Shown here in pieces: positions 44,301 to 55,284 of a DNA stretch of 64,000 bases (the stretch's first letter is position 1; every line of letters begins with the position of its first letter). This DNA is from Ophiobolus disseminans (lineage: Eukaryota > Ascomycota > Dothideomycetes > Pleosporales > Phaeosphaeriaceae), in NCBI GenBank assembly GCA_010093685.1, contig MU006219.1, forward strand, positions 124,001 through 188,000, given 5' to 3'. The notes under the pieces are model-generated. The model was not told the origin of the DNA. It worked only from the letters and a program-made list of their open reading frames with translations, and did no database searches. The position numbers and the translations under genes were made by a program.

Positions 44301-45646
44301 CAGTATTGCAACTCCAGGATGGTGCGGTTCGCTAATGTACCCAGTAACCAGGTGCACCTGCCGTCCCATCTGGCAGTGCCACGAGTCTGACAGATACGAC
44401 CTAGACTAATATCGCGCCCTTGGCAGCATTGAGAATCAAGGTGATCTCGCACCTCACATGTTGTACCGGCATCGAGTCAACATTGTTGAACAGGCAAATG
44501 GCACGGACCCATTTGCCTGCTTCTCTGGTGAAGGCCCGTGATCCTGGCGCAATGGCTTTCGAGACCAGATCGGACGGTTACGTAGTAAGTAGACCTGCTT
44601 CTTTGGTGCAGCGAATAGGCAACTGCGGAACATGGCCTCTGGCTGCTGAAGCTGTTTGATGCTTCTTCTTCATTCCTGACAACTGATACTGATCTGACAT
44701 GTGATGCAAGTGATGGAAGATTGTCGCATAGCTAGTGATTCGTGGGCTACAAAGGCTCAAGTAATTGCAGCCGCCGGCAATGCGCAGTATCGTCGTACAA
44801 CCTCGCGCACGCGTTGACCCTTGTTGTCGCCAAGAAGCTCAACGGTTGTTCAATCAACGCCCATGAATGAAAACGTAGCCTCGGTCGCCGACAAATAATG
44901 ACTGTCAGATCTCGCAATCAGAATGTATGATGTTCGCCGTCGGCTCGCCAGTCGATGGATTTGATCATGGAGTGACGATTCAACCCATGCAATGTCTTGT
45001 ACGCAACGGGGTCGATGATCGGTATTTTTATCTCGGCGTCCTGTTTGCTGCATATCGGCCTCGGATTGGGCCATGCAATCTGTCTGCGATGTCAGGACTG
45101 CTATCTGTTCAGACAGCTCCCCTGTGCAGATTACGTGGTTAATAATTCTCGAGTGCGTTTGTACACTGATCGGGCGACCAGACTTTGTAAAACTTTTAAA
45201 ACACGAGAACTTCTGTCGGGCGACCGTGGACAGCCCAGTAAAAGCTACTGTAGCCAAATTGCGCTAAGCTGCCAGCGAATCAGGCTGTGAACTGTAATTG
45301 TAGATGGGATTCGTCGAGGATGCACCGCCCCAGGTTGGCCTGAGCGGCTGACTGAGGCACAACGCAGCACCGCTGGCAGACCGCGGGATTGTGGTATTGA
45401 GTCCCTGCGCTCTTCCAGTGACAAATTTGCTAGCAGATCAATGTGTCATGCTGAACCCTGACGCTCAAATGCGGAAATGGTTGTTTAAATTCCTAGCATA
45501 CCTAGCCCGTACTACGATACAGATGCAACGCAAGCTTGGGGGTGGAGTTGTACGATTGCAATACTTCGTAATGAAATAACAATACGTCGAGTACGAGGGA
45601 CACAAGAACAACAGGATTCGTTCCATTTCTGGAACGGACAGATAGG
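41334..45646. other. Long gene-poor stretch
   Basis: No convincing gene in 4.3 kb. An (AGC)6-type trinucleotide run lies at about 41870-41888. GC-rich overlapping frames on both strands at 42.2-43.9 kb (the longest 195 codons on the minus strand, 43350-43937) lack domains and have high Cys/His/Arg content typical of chance frames. A 135-codon minus frame at 44850-45257 is likewise unsupported. The start of the kinase pseudogene defines the left edge. Confidence 0.5.
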
Positions 45647-47357
45647 TCACATGAAATCATCAAGCTCCACGACAAGAGCGAAGCCAAAGACAAATTCGAT
45701 AAGGCCCGCAAGTAACGCCTCGGACAACGCTCTCTTGGAGATGAGCATCGCAAGTACAGTGAGTGTAGATAAGAGGACAGTAGACGAAAAGACAATACCT
45801 TTGGTGCAAGACATACGCGTTCTACCCGTGAGAAAGGCGGCATATGCCGAGAGAACAATCGTTAACATCTTCATAATGATGAGACCAGCGAGCATGTATA
45901 CTCGCGCATGCGACAGAGGCTTCGATTCTGCAAGCTGTTGAGTAACGGTAAGGGATCGCCCCTCCTCAGCGAGCCTAACAGGGTCATCGTCCTGCTTGGG
46001 TGAGCGATGCCGAAGATATCTTGCATCTGGTTTACGTATCAGCACACATCCCCAACAGTTTCCAGGATAACAAGGTGTCAATACATACCTGTGCTGCCAT
46101 AGGTAGGCGCAGTCGTGAACATAGGCCCACGTTCCCCACCCCGACCAGAAGCACGGCCAGCGACATGGGCATGGTCGTGCTGTTCGATGACAATAACGGG
46201 CTTCTTCTGCTTAGACATCCGGCGACTCTGTTGTCGGGGCTTTGCTCTGGTCACGCCCTTCAGAGGTCGTGCATGTTCGAGCTCTGTATCTGCCCAATCG
46301 CCCAGCGCAATGAGCGTGTCCTTACAGAGAGCCCTACGCTCAACCTCAGCTTCGGATGCCGAGCCGTATGTGACCGACAATGATGACGCATACCCGGACT
46401 TCACCCTGCGCTTCCCTTTGTCCTGGTGTGTAGAATGTTGCTGAGAGGTGTCCGCTGACGTTGGCTTAGTAACTGTAGACTCTGTGCGAGAGCTGAACAC
46501 GATGGTGCTTGGAGACCCGACCGAAGAGAGGGTGTCTTGACTTGTTGACAAAGCTTTACTGAGGTGCGCAATCTCGTCTACGTTTAGATCATCCCCATTG
46601 CGAAGGGCTTGAGAGAGCGGATCGACGTTGCGAAGAATTGTCGCGGCGGCAGAGATGTTTTGCTCGCCGGCAGGGCCTTCGATGGTGGCTACACGAGTAC
46701 AAAGTCAGATATGTTCAACGTGTCTGATGTAATGATTTCGCACCCGGAGCCATATTGGACGGGACAGGCGACGAAATTGACGAGCTGAAGGCTGTCGGCG
46801 ACTGGTGCACATGTACGCGGGCTGTGCGATGCGAGTATAGGGGCGACAACTGTCTGAGTATAGAGCCAGAGTAGCGAATAGATGTGTTTTAGCGAGAGGT
46901 AACAACTGTCGAGGTTGGCCGGTAGGGTCTGTTCTGTCAAGAAGACAAATGCAGAGGGCGACCTACAGGTGTGCTGCTGGGAAACATCATGTTATAAGGA
47001 TGGCCGGTGTGTCCTGGGGATGGACGTCCGGGGCCGTGGGGGAACGCTCCACGGCCGCAGCTCGTGACGCTGGAAGGAGGCTGCACCAGTCGTGTGGTCG
47101 GACAATCCCATACGGCAGGGGATGCGAACGTCCACAGCCATTTTTGGCACGGTGAGCTGCCACGCACTACGCACGCCGCGGGGGAGTTTGTCGCAGTGAA
47201 AGTCTAGACCATTGGAGGACTTGAGACTTTTGGTGATGTCAGCGGCTAGGTTGGAAATGGTGCTGCAGCCATTGTTTGTTTGTTGACCGAGGAACAAGAG
47301 AGCATAACCGCAACAAGAGAGAAAAGAACAAAGGACGAGCAACAAGAATTGAAACAT
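45647..47357 (-). CDS. Hypothetical multi-exon membrane or secretory-pathway protein
   Basis: Four coding segments: 47026-47357, about 46743-46962, about 46090-46688 and 45647-46026. The first starts MFQFLLLVLCSFLSCCGYAL, a signal peptide or anchor. Intron 46963-47025 (GTCCAT..TGTAG) and intron 46027-46088 (GTATGT..ACCAG) keep the frame. The middle junction near 46690-46742 does not resolve to one phase by eye, so either a splice site is misjudged or the gene is damaged. The middle part is polar and basic (RAKPRQQSRRMSKQKKP). The C-terminus has about three helices (MLAGLIIMKMLTIVLSAYAA onwards). No family recognised. Confidence 0.45.
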
Positions 47358-49207
47358 CTCAAGGTCTACCGTGAAGCAGCGTTCCTCCTCGAGATTCGAG
47401 TCGGCACTGCTGCAAGTTGTTCACATCGATACTAGTGGACCCTAGGCTCACCGACGTCATCATACAGCGAGGTTGATTGGGAAGTGCCCCTGACGCTGCC
47501 TTGTCAATTAGTCTGGGATGTGATCTGCGTATGGGGTGATTTCTTCGCGTATTTCTGTGGGTGACAGCCTGTAAGGTCGGTCTCAAGCCAAAGAGATGGC
47601 ACAATGAACGGTGAACGGCTACTCGGCATACGTACATGCTGCGCGCAGGCTGGTGCAGTAATCAATTCCGAGTCGCTCATAGAAGCACATCCTAGTCTAG
47701 ATCTCGTGAGCGACACCTGCATTGTGGGAGTAGATGACCCGCGTTGTGTTGCTGGTCAGTGCTAGGTCGCGTCGCTTCAAACAACCAGAGGATTGCGACA
47801 AGCGCACAACGCCTGCGAGTTCAGCCTTGCTCACTGACAAGTATCAGCTGACCTTTTGAATTCGACTGTGAAGCTCGTAACAGATGGAATAGGATGCCGC
47901 GCAGATGATGAGGGTGGTGGGTGTGAAAGCACTGCCCCGCAACACGAGACACTGCCCACCAGGATGCCAAGAAGCGCTAGCAGATGACGTAACCAGACTT
48001 TTACCCCACGACCCGCAACCATTGTAGGCGACACTTTTCTCCTCTGTAGAGCCGTATTTTTGATTTTGAAACAAACCAAAAGCCATTGATCCTTTTCTGC
48101 TCTGTATTGCTGACAAGAACTACTGTCTCTTACAAGCTAGATTACTATATCTAAGTGTCCTCTCAGCAAGTCGTGAAAGCCAGAGAAAAGCTTAGCTTAA
48201 CGACTACATCTACGTAATAAAAGTAGGTTTAAATTTTCAATTTTTTTTGCACAGATCCAGGATAGTGTGTCCTTATTTCTAGCTTTCACAGCTTACCGAG
48301 AGGTGCTTAGGTAGTATGCACTGCGAACCCGAGTTCCCCGACAATCCGGGCTCCTTATCGATACCACTTCAACAACATTATGATCAGGAATAGACCCAGC
48401 AGTAGCAGCAGCTTTCGCTCACACAGGTGACGAGAAGAAGTCCTCCTCTGAAAACACTATGAATGTCGACAGTGCCTACGCACAAGCTGACTTCCGCCCA
48501 CGTTCTGCTTGCTCTGCATGACGGTAGGTATTTGATTACATAGGTAGCCTCCTTCCGTCCATCCAGAGGCTGTGATATCTTGCATACGATACGCTGTTTC
48601 GGTTAGAGGCCCAAGTTTGTAAAATTTCTGCGGGTCAAGAGAACTCATGATATATTCACTCGTACCACAAATAGTTACCAGAGCTCACATACAGGCCGTC
48701 GCTATTAGAATGGAGTGCTGTCGGTAGCCTGGTAGAGTACTGTAGTTCAAAATTATACCGATTTTAGTCGAATACTGCAGTGATAGTCTGGCGGCAGCTG
48801 CCAGGCCTCACATTTCGATTCCATTCATGGCTCATGGGAAAAGCACATTTTCGGTGCACAAAGTATTCACGACTATATCGGCTCATGCTGTTTGTGCGCG
48901 CTAGTGTCGTGGTTCTCCCTCCCTCCCTTTCTTATATCACTAAACTGCTACTTTGATTTGTTCCGTCTGTCAACTTGGGACCTAAACCACTATTGACCAA
49001 TCTGACTATCGCATCTGCTTAACCAACCATGGCTCAACCTACCATGGTTCGAGTCGTTGACTTCGTTTTACGCCTACATTATCCACGCGCTCATCTCTCA
49101 GTAGCTCCAGCGCTGACAACCTACGAGCTTGCCAGCGGTCGTAATAGCACTTCTACCGACAAGCGTTTCTTCTCTTCTCCCGCCAAAAGGGGCTCCGAAA
49201 ACTCACG
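47358..49207. other. Gene-poor stretch
   Basis: Short frames only (at most 92 codons), none with a domain. An AT-rich, polyT-containing segment lies at 48220-48250. AGCAGTAGCAGCAGC near 48397 resembles the AGC run at 41.87 kb. An open frame at 49029-49211 lies just before the next pseudogene in another frame and might be part of its 5' end. Confidence 0.4.
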
Positions 49208-51316
49208 ATGAGCGGCATGAAGCAGAATAGCAAGAACTTCTTCTCGGCTCTGAGCCGTCTCAGCTCGCGATTGAGGGCATTCTCCCATGGTCAACACGAG
49301 ACCGCTCTTTGCGACATCAACATCAACGACGTCAAGGATGAGCATCTTGCGGGTATGAACAATTCACTCACGGATTATTATCTGGATAGCACCCGCATCC
49401 TTTGATCGACTCCGCTTACCTCCCTACTTCTCTCGACTATTGTCAACGTCGATGATGTCGTCTATAGTAAGATCACGGAACAACTGTCCAGTGTCAACGA
49501 CTACAAGATCCCTAAGATCATCGGCGAAGTTGCGGAAGAACTTCGTCAGGTTGCGCGGTTGCACGGCCTCCATGATTCCCGAAAGCATGTCCCTTCATGC
49601 TACTCGCAGCCAGAGAGCGTCGTATTGAATACAGATCCGCTGTGGAAACGTCGCGCCACGACCTCCAAGCTGCCTCAGGATTCTTTCATTATCGCGGATT
49701 TACCTAGACTTCACGTCGAGGGTGATGAGAGAGATTATATTCTCATCAGCCACAAATTGCGCGAAAACCCTGCCTTCCCTAAGGTTCCCATGTGGCATGC
49801 TGATTACGCGGCTCAGCGCGATAGGCTCGATCGTATCGCCCAGCTACGCGAGGATAGTACAATGGGCTTCTTCGTACATGGGGCACGGAGTATCGAAAAG
49901 TTTGAGCAGATGATCAAAGCCGAAACCGACCCACTGGAGAAAGCCGAGCCCAATCGACTCACAGCTGCCAAGATCGAGCCGATTTTGGAACAAGTTGGTG
50001 GCACCCAGAAGAAGCAAGATCGGGCATTACGTTTCATCAACATCAAGGCTCTTGAGGCGGCGCACATCACGGAACTCAATGATGCCTGGGATATAGTCGC
50101 AGTGTTGACGACCGAGATGCACAAGGTTCTTGACCACGAGTGTAAGGATGGTGAAGCAATGGAGCTCCAGATCTGCGACATCATCAGCACTTACAGTGAT
50201 GACCAACCGGAAGAGGCTTTCCACCATCCGAACTACCTCCGTATCATGTGCAACGAAAAGGCGCAGCAGAAGGTACACGACTGGAAAGCTGCCATCGACA
50301 AGGAAAAAGTTGTGCACCTGGATCTCGACACCGACAAGATTCTTGAGCCATGCTACGATTGCAACATGACCGTTCAGGCCGAGGTGGCTCTCCAAGAGCA
50401 AGCTTGCCTCCCCGTACATGGCCGGATGATTGACTTCAACGGCTTCAAGGATATCCAGAGCGCACTTCCACCCGCGGAAGACTTCCCTGAGGAGCGCTCG
50501 AAAGGTTGTTTTTCCGAAATGAGCGGCTTGGCCGATGTATCGATTGGAAGCTTGAGTGAGAGCTCAGACGCATGCTCAGAAGCATGCTCAGACCCGGTTG
50601 GCGATTCTCTCGATGACGACGAGGATGCGAAGGGCGAGAGTTCGCAATCCTCAGTTAATGCCGCCTGCTCTTGTGATGAGGAGACGCAAAAGGAGTTAGA
50701 TGCTAGTCATGAGGGCGCCACAGAACTCTCTTCCAAGTCGCCCAAGGCTACATCGGAAGGTGGAAACGAAGCTATCATCACCCCTAGGCGTAAATATGCG
50801 CGCAAGAACGACGAGGCGGCCCTCAAGGTGCGCCTCGCAAAATAACGCGCTGGCATTTCCACGAAACAGCCTCGCTACCAGCCTATTCGCCCCACCTTGA
50901 ATGACAAGGTGGCAGCAATGGCTAACCCCGAATCCACCGACAACCGCCGCACCAACAACCTCCACAGGCATGGGACGTACCGCACCGAGCCTGCAGGCAT
51001 GCGCGATCCGACCAAGTCCTGCAGGCCGTCACCTGACTGGGACCTACCTGGAGTAGAGAAGCCTCGCTTTGCACATCATGAAGAAGAATCTGGGATGTTG
51101 ACTTGGTTTGGGGCACCAGGCGTTGCAATAATTCGTGTCCGATTAGCTAAGCGAGGCCCTCACCAAAATGCCTCATCTTCACCACCACCATACAATTGCT
51201 CTAACAAAGTCGGAATCACAGCCATTTTGGCTCAAAATTGATGATAGGCACATGAGGCTGTAAATAGCTATATAGAGGCCTATACTGAAGCGTTTTCTAG
51301 TGTTGCAGTCGCGTTT

Positions 51317-52687
51317 TTACCAGGTTGCAGAGCGGATCTTCTCTCCACCGTTAACAGATAGCTCAGAGCACCTCTCAGGCATTTCAACAATCCGATCTCT
51401 GATCTGTTCTAACGTTATTGAAGCCCAAACTTCCTGTAGTATCTCCTTTAAGTGAGTCTTTGTACCATCCCACGCTTTTTGATCATCCTCAGGATACTGA
51501 ATACGTCGTTTTGCACGTTGTTTTAGGATGAGCCAAATGCCTTCAATAGGGTTTAGATCAGGGCTCTGTCCTGGGTGAAGGATAACAGCAATCCAGTTAG
51601 CCTGCCGCAGGTTTTCTGCAACGTTATCTCTACTTTTTGTGCCGTGCGATGGGTCGTTATCCTCCTGAAGCAGCCACGATCGAGGCTCCTGGAGGCGAGC
51701 TTCATGTATATATCTAATGTACGTTGGAAGGACGTTTGACGCGTAGTACTGCTGCGTCATATGGTGGCCAGAGCCTTGTACTTCGAGAGGTGGAGGCCTA
51801 GTAGCCTCCCATTCCTTCACCCTCTCATGGTATTGATCGTCTGTTTNNNNNNNNNNNNNNNNNNNNNNNNNNNNNNNNNNNNNNNNNNNNNNNNNNNNNN
51901 NNNNNNNNNNNNNNNNNNNNNNNNNNNNNNNNNNNNNNNNNNNNNNNNNNNNNNNNNNNNNNNNNNNNNNNNNNNNNNNNNNNNNNNNNNNNNNNNNNNN
52001 NNNNNNNNNNNNNNNNNNNNNNNNNNNNNNNNNNNNNNNNNNNNNNNNNNNNNNNNNNNNNNNNNNNNNNNNNNNNNNNNNNNNNNNNNNNNNNNNNNNN
52101 NNNNNNNNNNNNNNNNNNNNNNNNNNNNNNNNNNNNNNNNNNNNNNNNNNNNNNNNNNNNNNNNNNNNNNNNNNNNNNNNNNNNNNGATAGGCTCCTCTT
52201 TATAGTTGTTGCCATAGCGTACGCGCGCGCGTTTATTTGCAACAGAGATCTCATCTGAATAGGCTGCAGCGTATAGGTGCGCGTCCTCACGATTGCTAAG
52301 GTTATAGCGGAGGGCCCGAGGGCATAGAGGGACGTTATTTACGCGTTTTTGAACAGGTATTGGAGCGTCTCGAACAGGGTTCTCTTTGCCAGTCAGCAGA
52401 CTTTGAAGCTGCTCTTGGCTGACTCTGTACGGCCGACCAAGCTTATGGCCTTTCTGCTGAGCTTTCTGCTTCCTTGTACGTCGGCCATTGCTAAACTGCT
52501 CTCTCTCCTGCCTCCAACGCAGTCCTGTATGTTCTGAGATACCGTGGGCATCAGCTACCTCCTGTAGAGTCTCGTCATGACGTTGGTGATCATAATGCCA
52601 GAAATAATGGCTTCGCTCTTCTGTATCAGGAATAGTAAGAATTTCGTCTTGTATAGGAGTATGAGGGCTTTCATATGCATCAGCCAT
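51317..52687 (-). CDS. Tc1/mariner (DDE_3-type) transposase, interrupted by an assembly gap
   Basis: Starts MADAYESPHTPIQDE at 52687 (an in-frame ATG at 52699 adds four residues) and ends GGEKIRSATW at 51317. About 113 codons are unknown because of the run of N. N-terminal helix-turn-helix: ETLQEVADAHGISEHTGLRW. The C-terminal catalytic part is intact: WLLQEDNDPSHGTKS (second Asp) and HPGQSPDLNPIEGIWLILKQ (catalytic Glu). The first Asp would lie in the gap. No stop is visible in the sequenced parts, unlike the other three transposases in the window. It may be the youngest or least mutated copy, but the right terminal repeat is split, so the element itself should not be mobile. Confidence 0.8.
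   Translation of the reverse strand: MADAYESPHTPIQDEILTIPDTEERSHYFWHYDHQRHDETLQEVADAHGISEHTGLRWRQEREQFSNGRRTRKQKAQQKGHKLGRPYRVSQEQLQSLLTGKENPVRDAPIPVQKRVNNVPLCPRALRYNLSNREDAHLYAAAYSDEISVANKRARVRYGNNYKEEPIXXXXXXXXXXXXXXXXXXXXXXXXXXXXXXXXXXXXXXXXXXXXXXXXXXXXXXXXXXXXXXXXXXXXXXXXXXXXXXXXXXXXXXXXXXXXXXXXXXXXXXXXXXXXXXXXXXTDDQYHERVKEWEATRPPPLEVQGSGHHMTQQYYASNVLPTYIRYIHEARLQEPRSWLLQEDNDPSHGTKSRDNVAENLRQANWIAVILHPGQSPDLNPIEGIWLILKQRAKRRIQYPEDDQKAWDGTKTHLKEILQEVWASITLEQIRDRIVEMPERCSELSVNGGEKIRSATW
51847..52186. other. Assembly gap (340 N)
   Basis: A run of 340 unknown bases inside the minus-strand transposase, probably left because several near-identical copies of this element exist in the genome. 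Confidence 0.99.
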
Positions 52688-52780
52688 GACAAAATTCAAG
52701 CAATATTGAGGTATATTGTATTATGTTGAAGATAGGATGTTGATGGTGTTCAAATGTTTGGTGGGGGCCTCGCTTAGCTA

Positions 52781-54903
52781 CCGAGGTGGACGGCCGTTCG
52801 AGCCAGACGGCCGTTCGAGCCACCCACCAAAATCACACTCCAACTTCAACGCGTTATAACTTAGTCAATATGAGCCAGATTGAGGCTGCAATTGCAGCAA
52901 TCGAATCGCTTGAACCTGGAGAACAATTTAGCTATCGCAAAATTGCAACAGAGTATCACTGCAACCGTACAACGCTCGCGCGGAGACATCAAGGCCTTGC
53001 AAGCTCGCGCAGTGCTATGGCAGAAAACCAGCAAGCGCTCCACCCACAGCAGGAGCAGGAGCTCCTACGCTATATAGAGCGCCTCACAAAGCAAGGCCTA
53101 CCTCCCTCAAGGCCTATGATAAGACGCTTTGCCTCACAGATAGCTAAAAGAGAGCTAGGCGTACACTGGGTTGATCGCTTTATCCAGCGCTACAACATCT
53201 ATCTCATCTCACGCTGGGCTACTGCAATCGATCGCTCACGCCACCAGGCCGACTCAGGCTCAAAGTACACCCTCTACTTTGAGCTTCTAGCCAATAAGAG
53301 CAGCCAATACAATGTTGAGCCTTGCCACACATACAATATGGATGAGAAAGGCTTCCTCCTTAGAATAGTTACTAGGTCAAAAAGGGTGCTCAGCAGAAGG
53401 CTATATGAAGAGGGGAAGCTTCAGGCTCACCTCCAGGATGGCTCTCGAGAGTGGATGACCGTCCTGGCCTGCATCTGCGCTGATGGAACTGCCCTTAGGC
53501 CTACTATCATATACCAATCAGGCTCAGGCACCCTCCAGGACACCTGGCTGCAAGGCCTCGAGCCTGAGGACAGTAGAGCCTTCTTCGCCTCATCACCTTC
53601 AGGCTAGACAAACAACAATATAGGCCTGGCCTGGCTAAAGCAGGTGTTTGATCCATCTACTAAGGCTAAGGCAGGCCGATCTTGTTGTCTCCTCATCCTT
53701 GATGGCCATGGCTCCCACCTTACAATGGATTTTATTGAGTACTGCAATCAGAACAGGATCCTCCTTATGATCTATCCACCTCATTCAACCCACACCCTTC
53801 AGCTGCTCGATGTGGTAATATTTAAGCCCCTCTCATCTGCCTACTCAGGCCAGGTAGCAGCCTTCATGGAAAGGTGCCAAGGGCTCACTTCTATGAGCAA
53901 GAGAGACTTCTATCCTATGTTTATGGCTGCCTAGGAGGCCTCATTCAAGAAGGAGACTATACTTAAGGCCTTTGAGGCGACTGGCGTCTCACCTCTCAAT
54001 CCTGAGGTGATACTCAAAAAATTCAATAACCAGCCTATACAGGACAGCTCAAGTGATAGCGACTCCTCAGCCTTAAGCGCCTCTAATTAGAGGAAAATTG
54101 AGGGCCTATTGCAGCAGGTAGTCAAGGCTAGAGGTGATCCACGAGCTCAAAAGCTGAGCCAGGCCTTCTATTCAATCTCTGTTCAGAAAACGCTGCTTGA
54201 GCAGGAGGCTTAAGGCCTTAAGGAGGCCTTGATACACGAAAGACTGCGCAGGAAGCGAGGCAAGCCGCTGCCTCTAGGAGAGCCTGAGGAGTACTATGGT
54301 GGAGCTGTTATCTGGTCTCCAGGCAGGGTGAACAGAGCACGTGATCTCCTGCAACAACGAGAGGCTGAGGAAGAGCAGCAACAGCTCCAAAAAGCAGAGG
54401 CAGCTAGGCTACGTAAGGAGAGGAGGCAGGCCAAAGCCCAGGCTACTCAGGCAAGGCGCGAGGCAAGGGCGGAGGCTAGGATAGTAAGGGAGAAGGAGAA
54501 GGCTAAGAAGGCTGCAGAAAAGGCCTCTAGGGCAGCTGCTTGTAGAACTCAACAACAACTTCAAAACGCTCTTAAAGCGACTCAAAAGGGTAAAAAGATG
54601 AGGCCTAAGGCTGCTGCAAAAGCTACTCAAAAAAATAGAGTTGTTGCAGAGCCTTAGGGTAGTAGAGAGGCCTCAGGTGCTGCAGCAGGCCAAGAGCCAT
54701 CTCAGTCACGACACGGCCGAGCGATCAAGCTCCCAGCTAAATATAGATAGCTATATATATAGAGAGAGGCCTGTAGAACTCAACACCAAAAAATATCGCA
54801 GCAATAGCTGTTGTACGTGGCTCTATAGCCTCAAGCTGAGCTGCCGTTTTGGTGTTCAATGTGGCTCGAACGGCCGTCTGGCTCGAACGGCCGTCCACCT
54901 CGG
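52781..54903 (+). mobile_element. Fot1/pogo-type DNA transposon, copy 2, nested
   Basis: 2123 bp with perfect 43-bp terminal inverted repeats (52781-52823 and 54861-54903) and TA on both sides (52779-52780, 54904-54905). Each terminal repeat contains a tandem pair of 17-mers, GGACGGCCGTTCGAGCC and AGACGGCCGTTCGAGCC. The element sits inside the right terminal repeat of the Tc1/mariner-like element at a TA dinucleotide, so it arrived later. It encodes one degenerate transposase. Confidence 0.92.
52870..54657 (+). pseudogene. Fot1/pogo transposase, inactivated (copy 2)
   Basis: A single frame of about 595 codons from MSQIEAAIAAIESLEPGEQF to the end, with four in-frame stops and no frameshift: TAG 53605-53607, TAG 53932-53934, TAG 54088-54090 and TAA near 54211. 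At each of these positions copy 1 retains TGG, TGG, TGG and CAA. The catalytic triad is visible: YNMDEKG, LLILDGHGSH and HTLQLLDVVIF. The C-terminal tail is a K/R/A/Q-rich helix of about 100 residues. The stops are all CpA to TpA or its complement. Confidence 0.9.
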
Positions 54904-55284
54904 TAATCGGACACGAATTATTGCAACGCCTGGTGGGGGAATACTTTGATAGCACAGACCCCGAATTCCAGCAGATGCGGCTGGGTAGGTTGTACGAGCA
55001 GGGCAATGCTTACGATACGAGCTACGAGGGTAAGTAAGCGCTTGATTTCTGGTTGATTTTGAATTCATGCTAATTCTAGTTTAGCAATCATGCCTCCTCG
55101 CCACCCGCTGTACGAGACTCGGCTTACGTGCCTCCCTGATCGCCCATCATATTACAACACTGCATGGAACGAGTACGTTCCCATGTTCAAGGACGATCCA
55201 GTGCAGCAGTCATCAGAGAATGAGCCTGCAGCTCCGGCGTCTGAGTACGAAGCTGGCATCGTGGATGCTGACGGCAGTATCTAA

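Larger units (their letters stand above)
51114..54935 (-). mobile_element. Tc1/mariner-like element with 54-bp terminal repeats, itself interrupted
   Basis: Left terminal repeat 51114-51167; right terminal repeat split into 52757-52780 and 54906-54935 by the Fot1/pogo element. Read inwards both begin CACCAGGCGTTGCAATAATT and end CACCAAA, matching at 53 of 54 positions. Without the inserted element it is about 1.7 kb, including a 340-bp assembly gap. The transposase lies on the minus strand. Direct flanks are GGGG on both sides (51110-51113, 54936-54939), not the TA usual for the superfamily; the host frame is restored if one GGGG is kept. Confidence 0.82.
49208..55284 (+). pseudogene. Unrecognised host gene broken by two stops and a nested transposon
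   Basis: One reading frame runs from MSGMKQNSKNFFSALS (49208) to 51113 with only two interruptions, TGA at 49403-49405 and TAA at 50843-50845 (AAA TAA CGC, most simply from CAA). At 51114 a transposon stack begins. After it, at 54940, the same frame resumes as EYFDSTDPEFQQMRLGRLYE, then a 55-nt intron (55030-55084, GTAAGT..TTTAG) and a final exon ending VDADGSI at 55284. Removing the stack and one GGGG copy joins TGGTTTGGG to GAATAC in frame. The protein would be about 740 aa, charged, with an acidic serine-rich segment (SSDACSEACSDPVGDS). No domain recognised. The upstream start is uncertain. Confidence 0.7.

Noticed and set aside
51114..54935. 62-bp perfect palindrome formed by the outer arms as a separate hairpin element
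   Set aside because: Possible, but it would require the pogo element to have inserted exactly at the mariner's TA duplication. Treating the arms as part of a 54-bp mariner terminal repeat needs no coincidence. Kept as the alternative in the GGGG finding.
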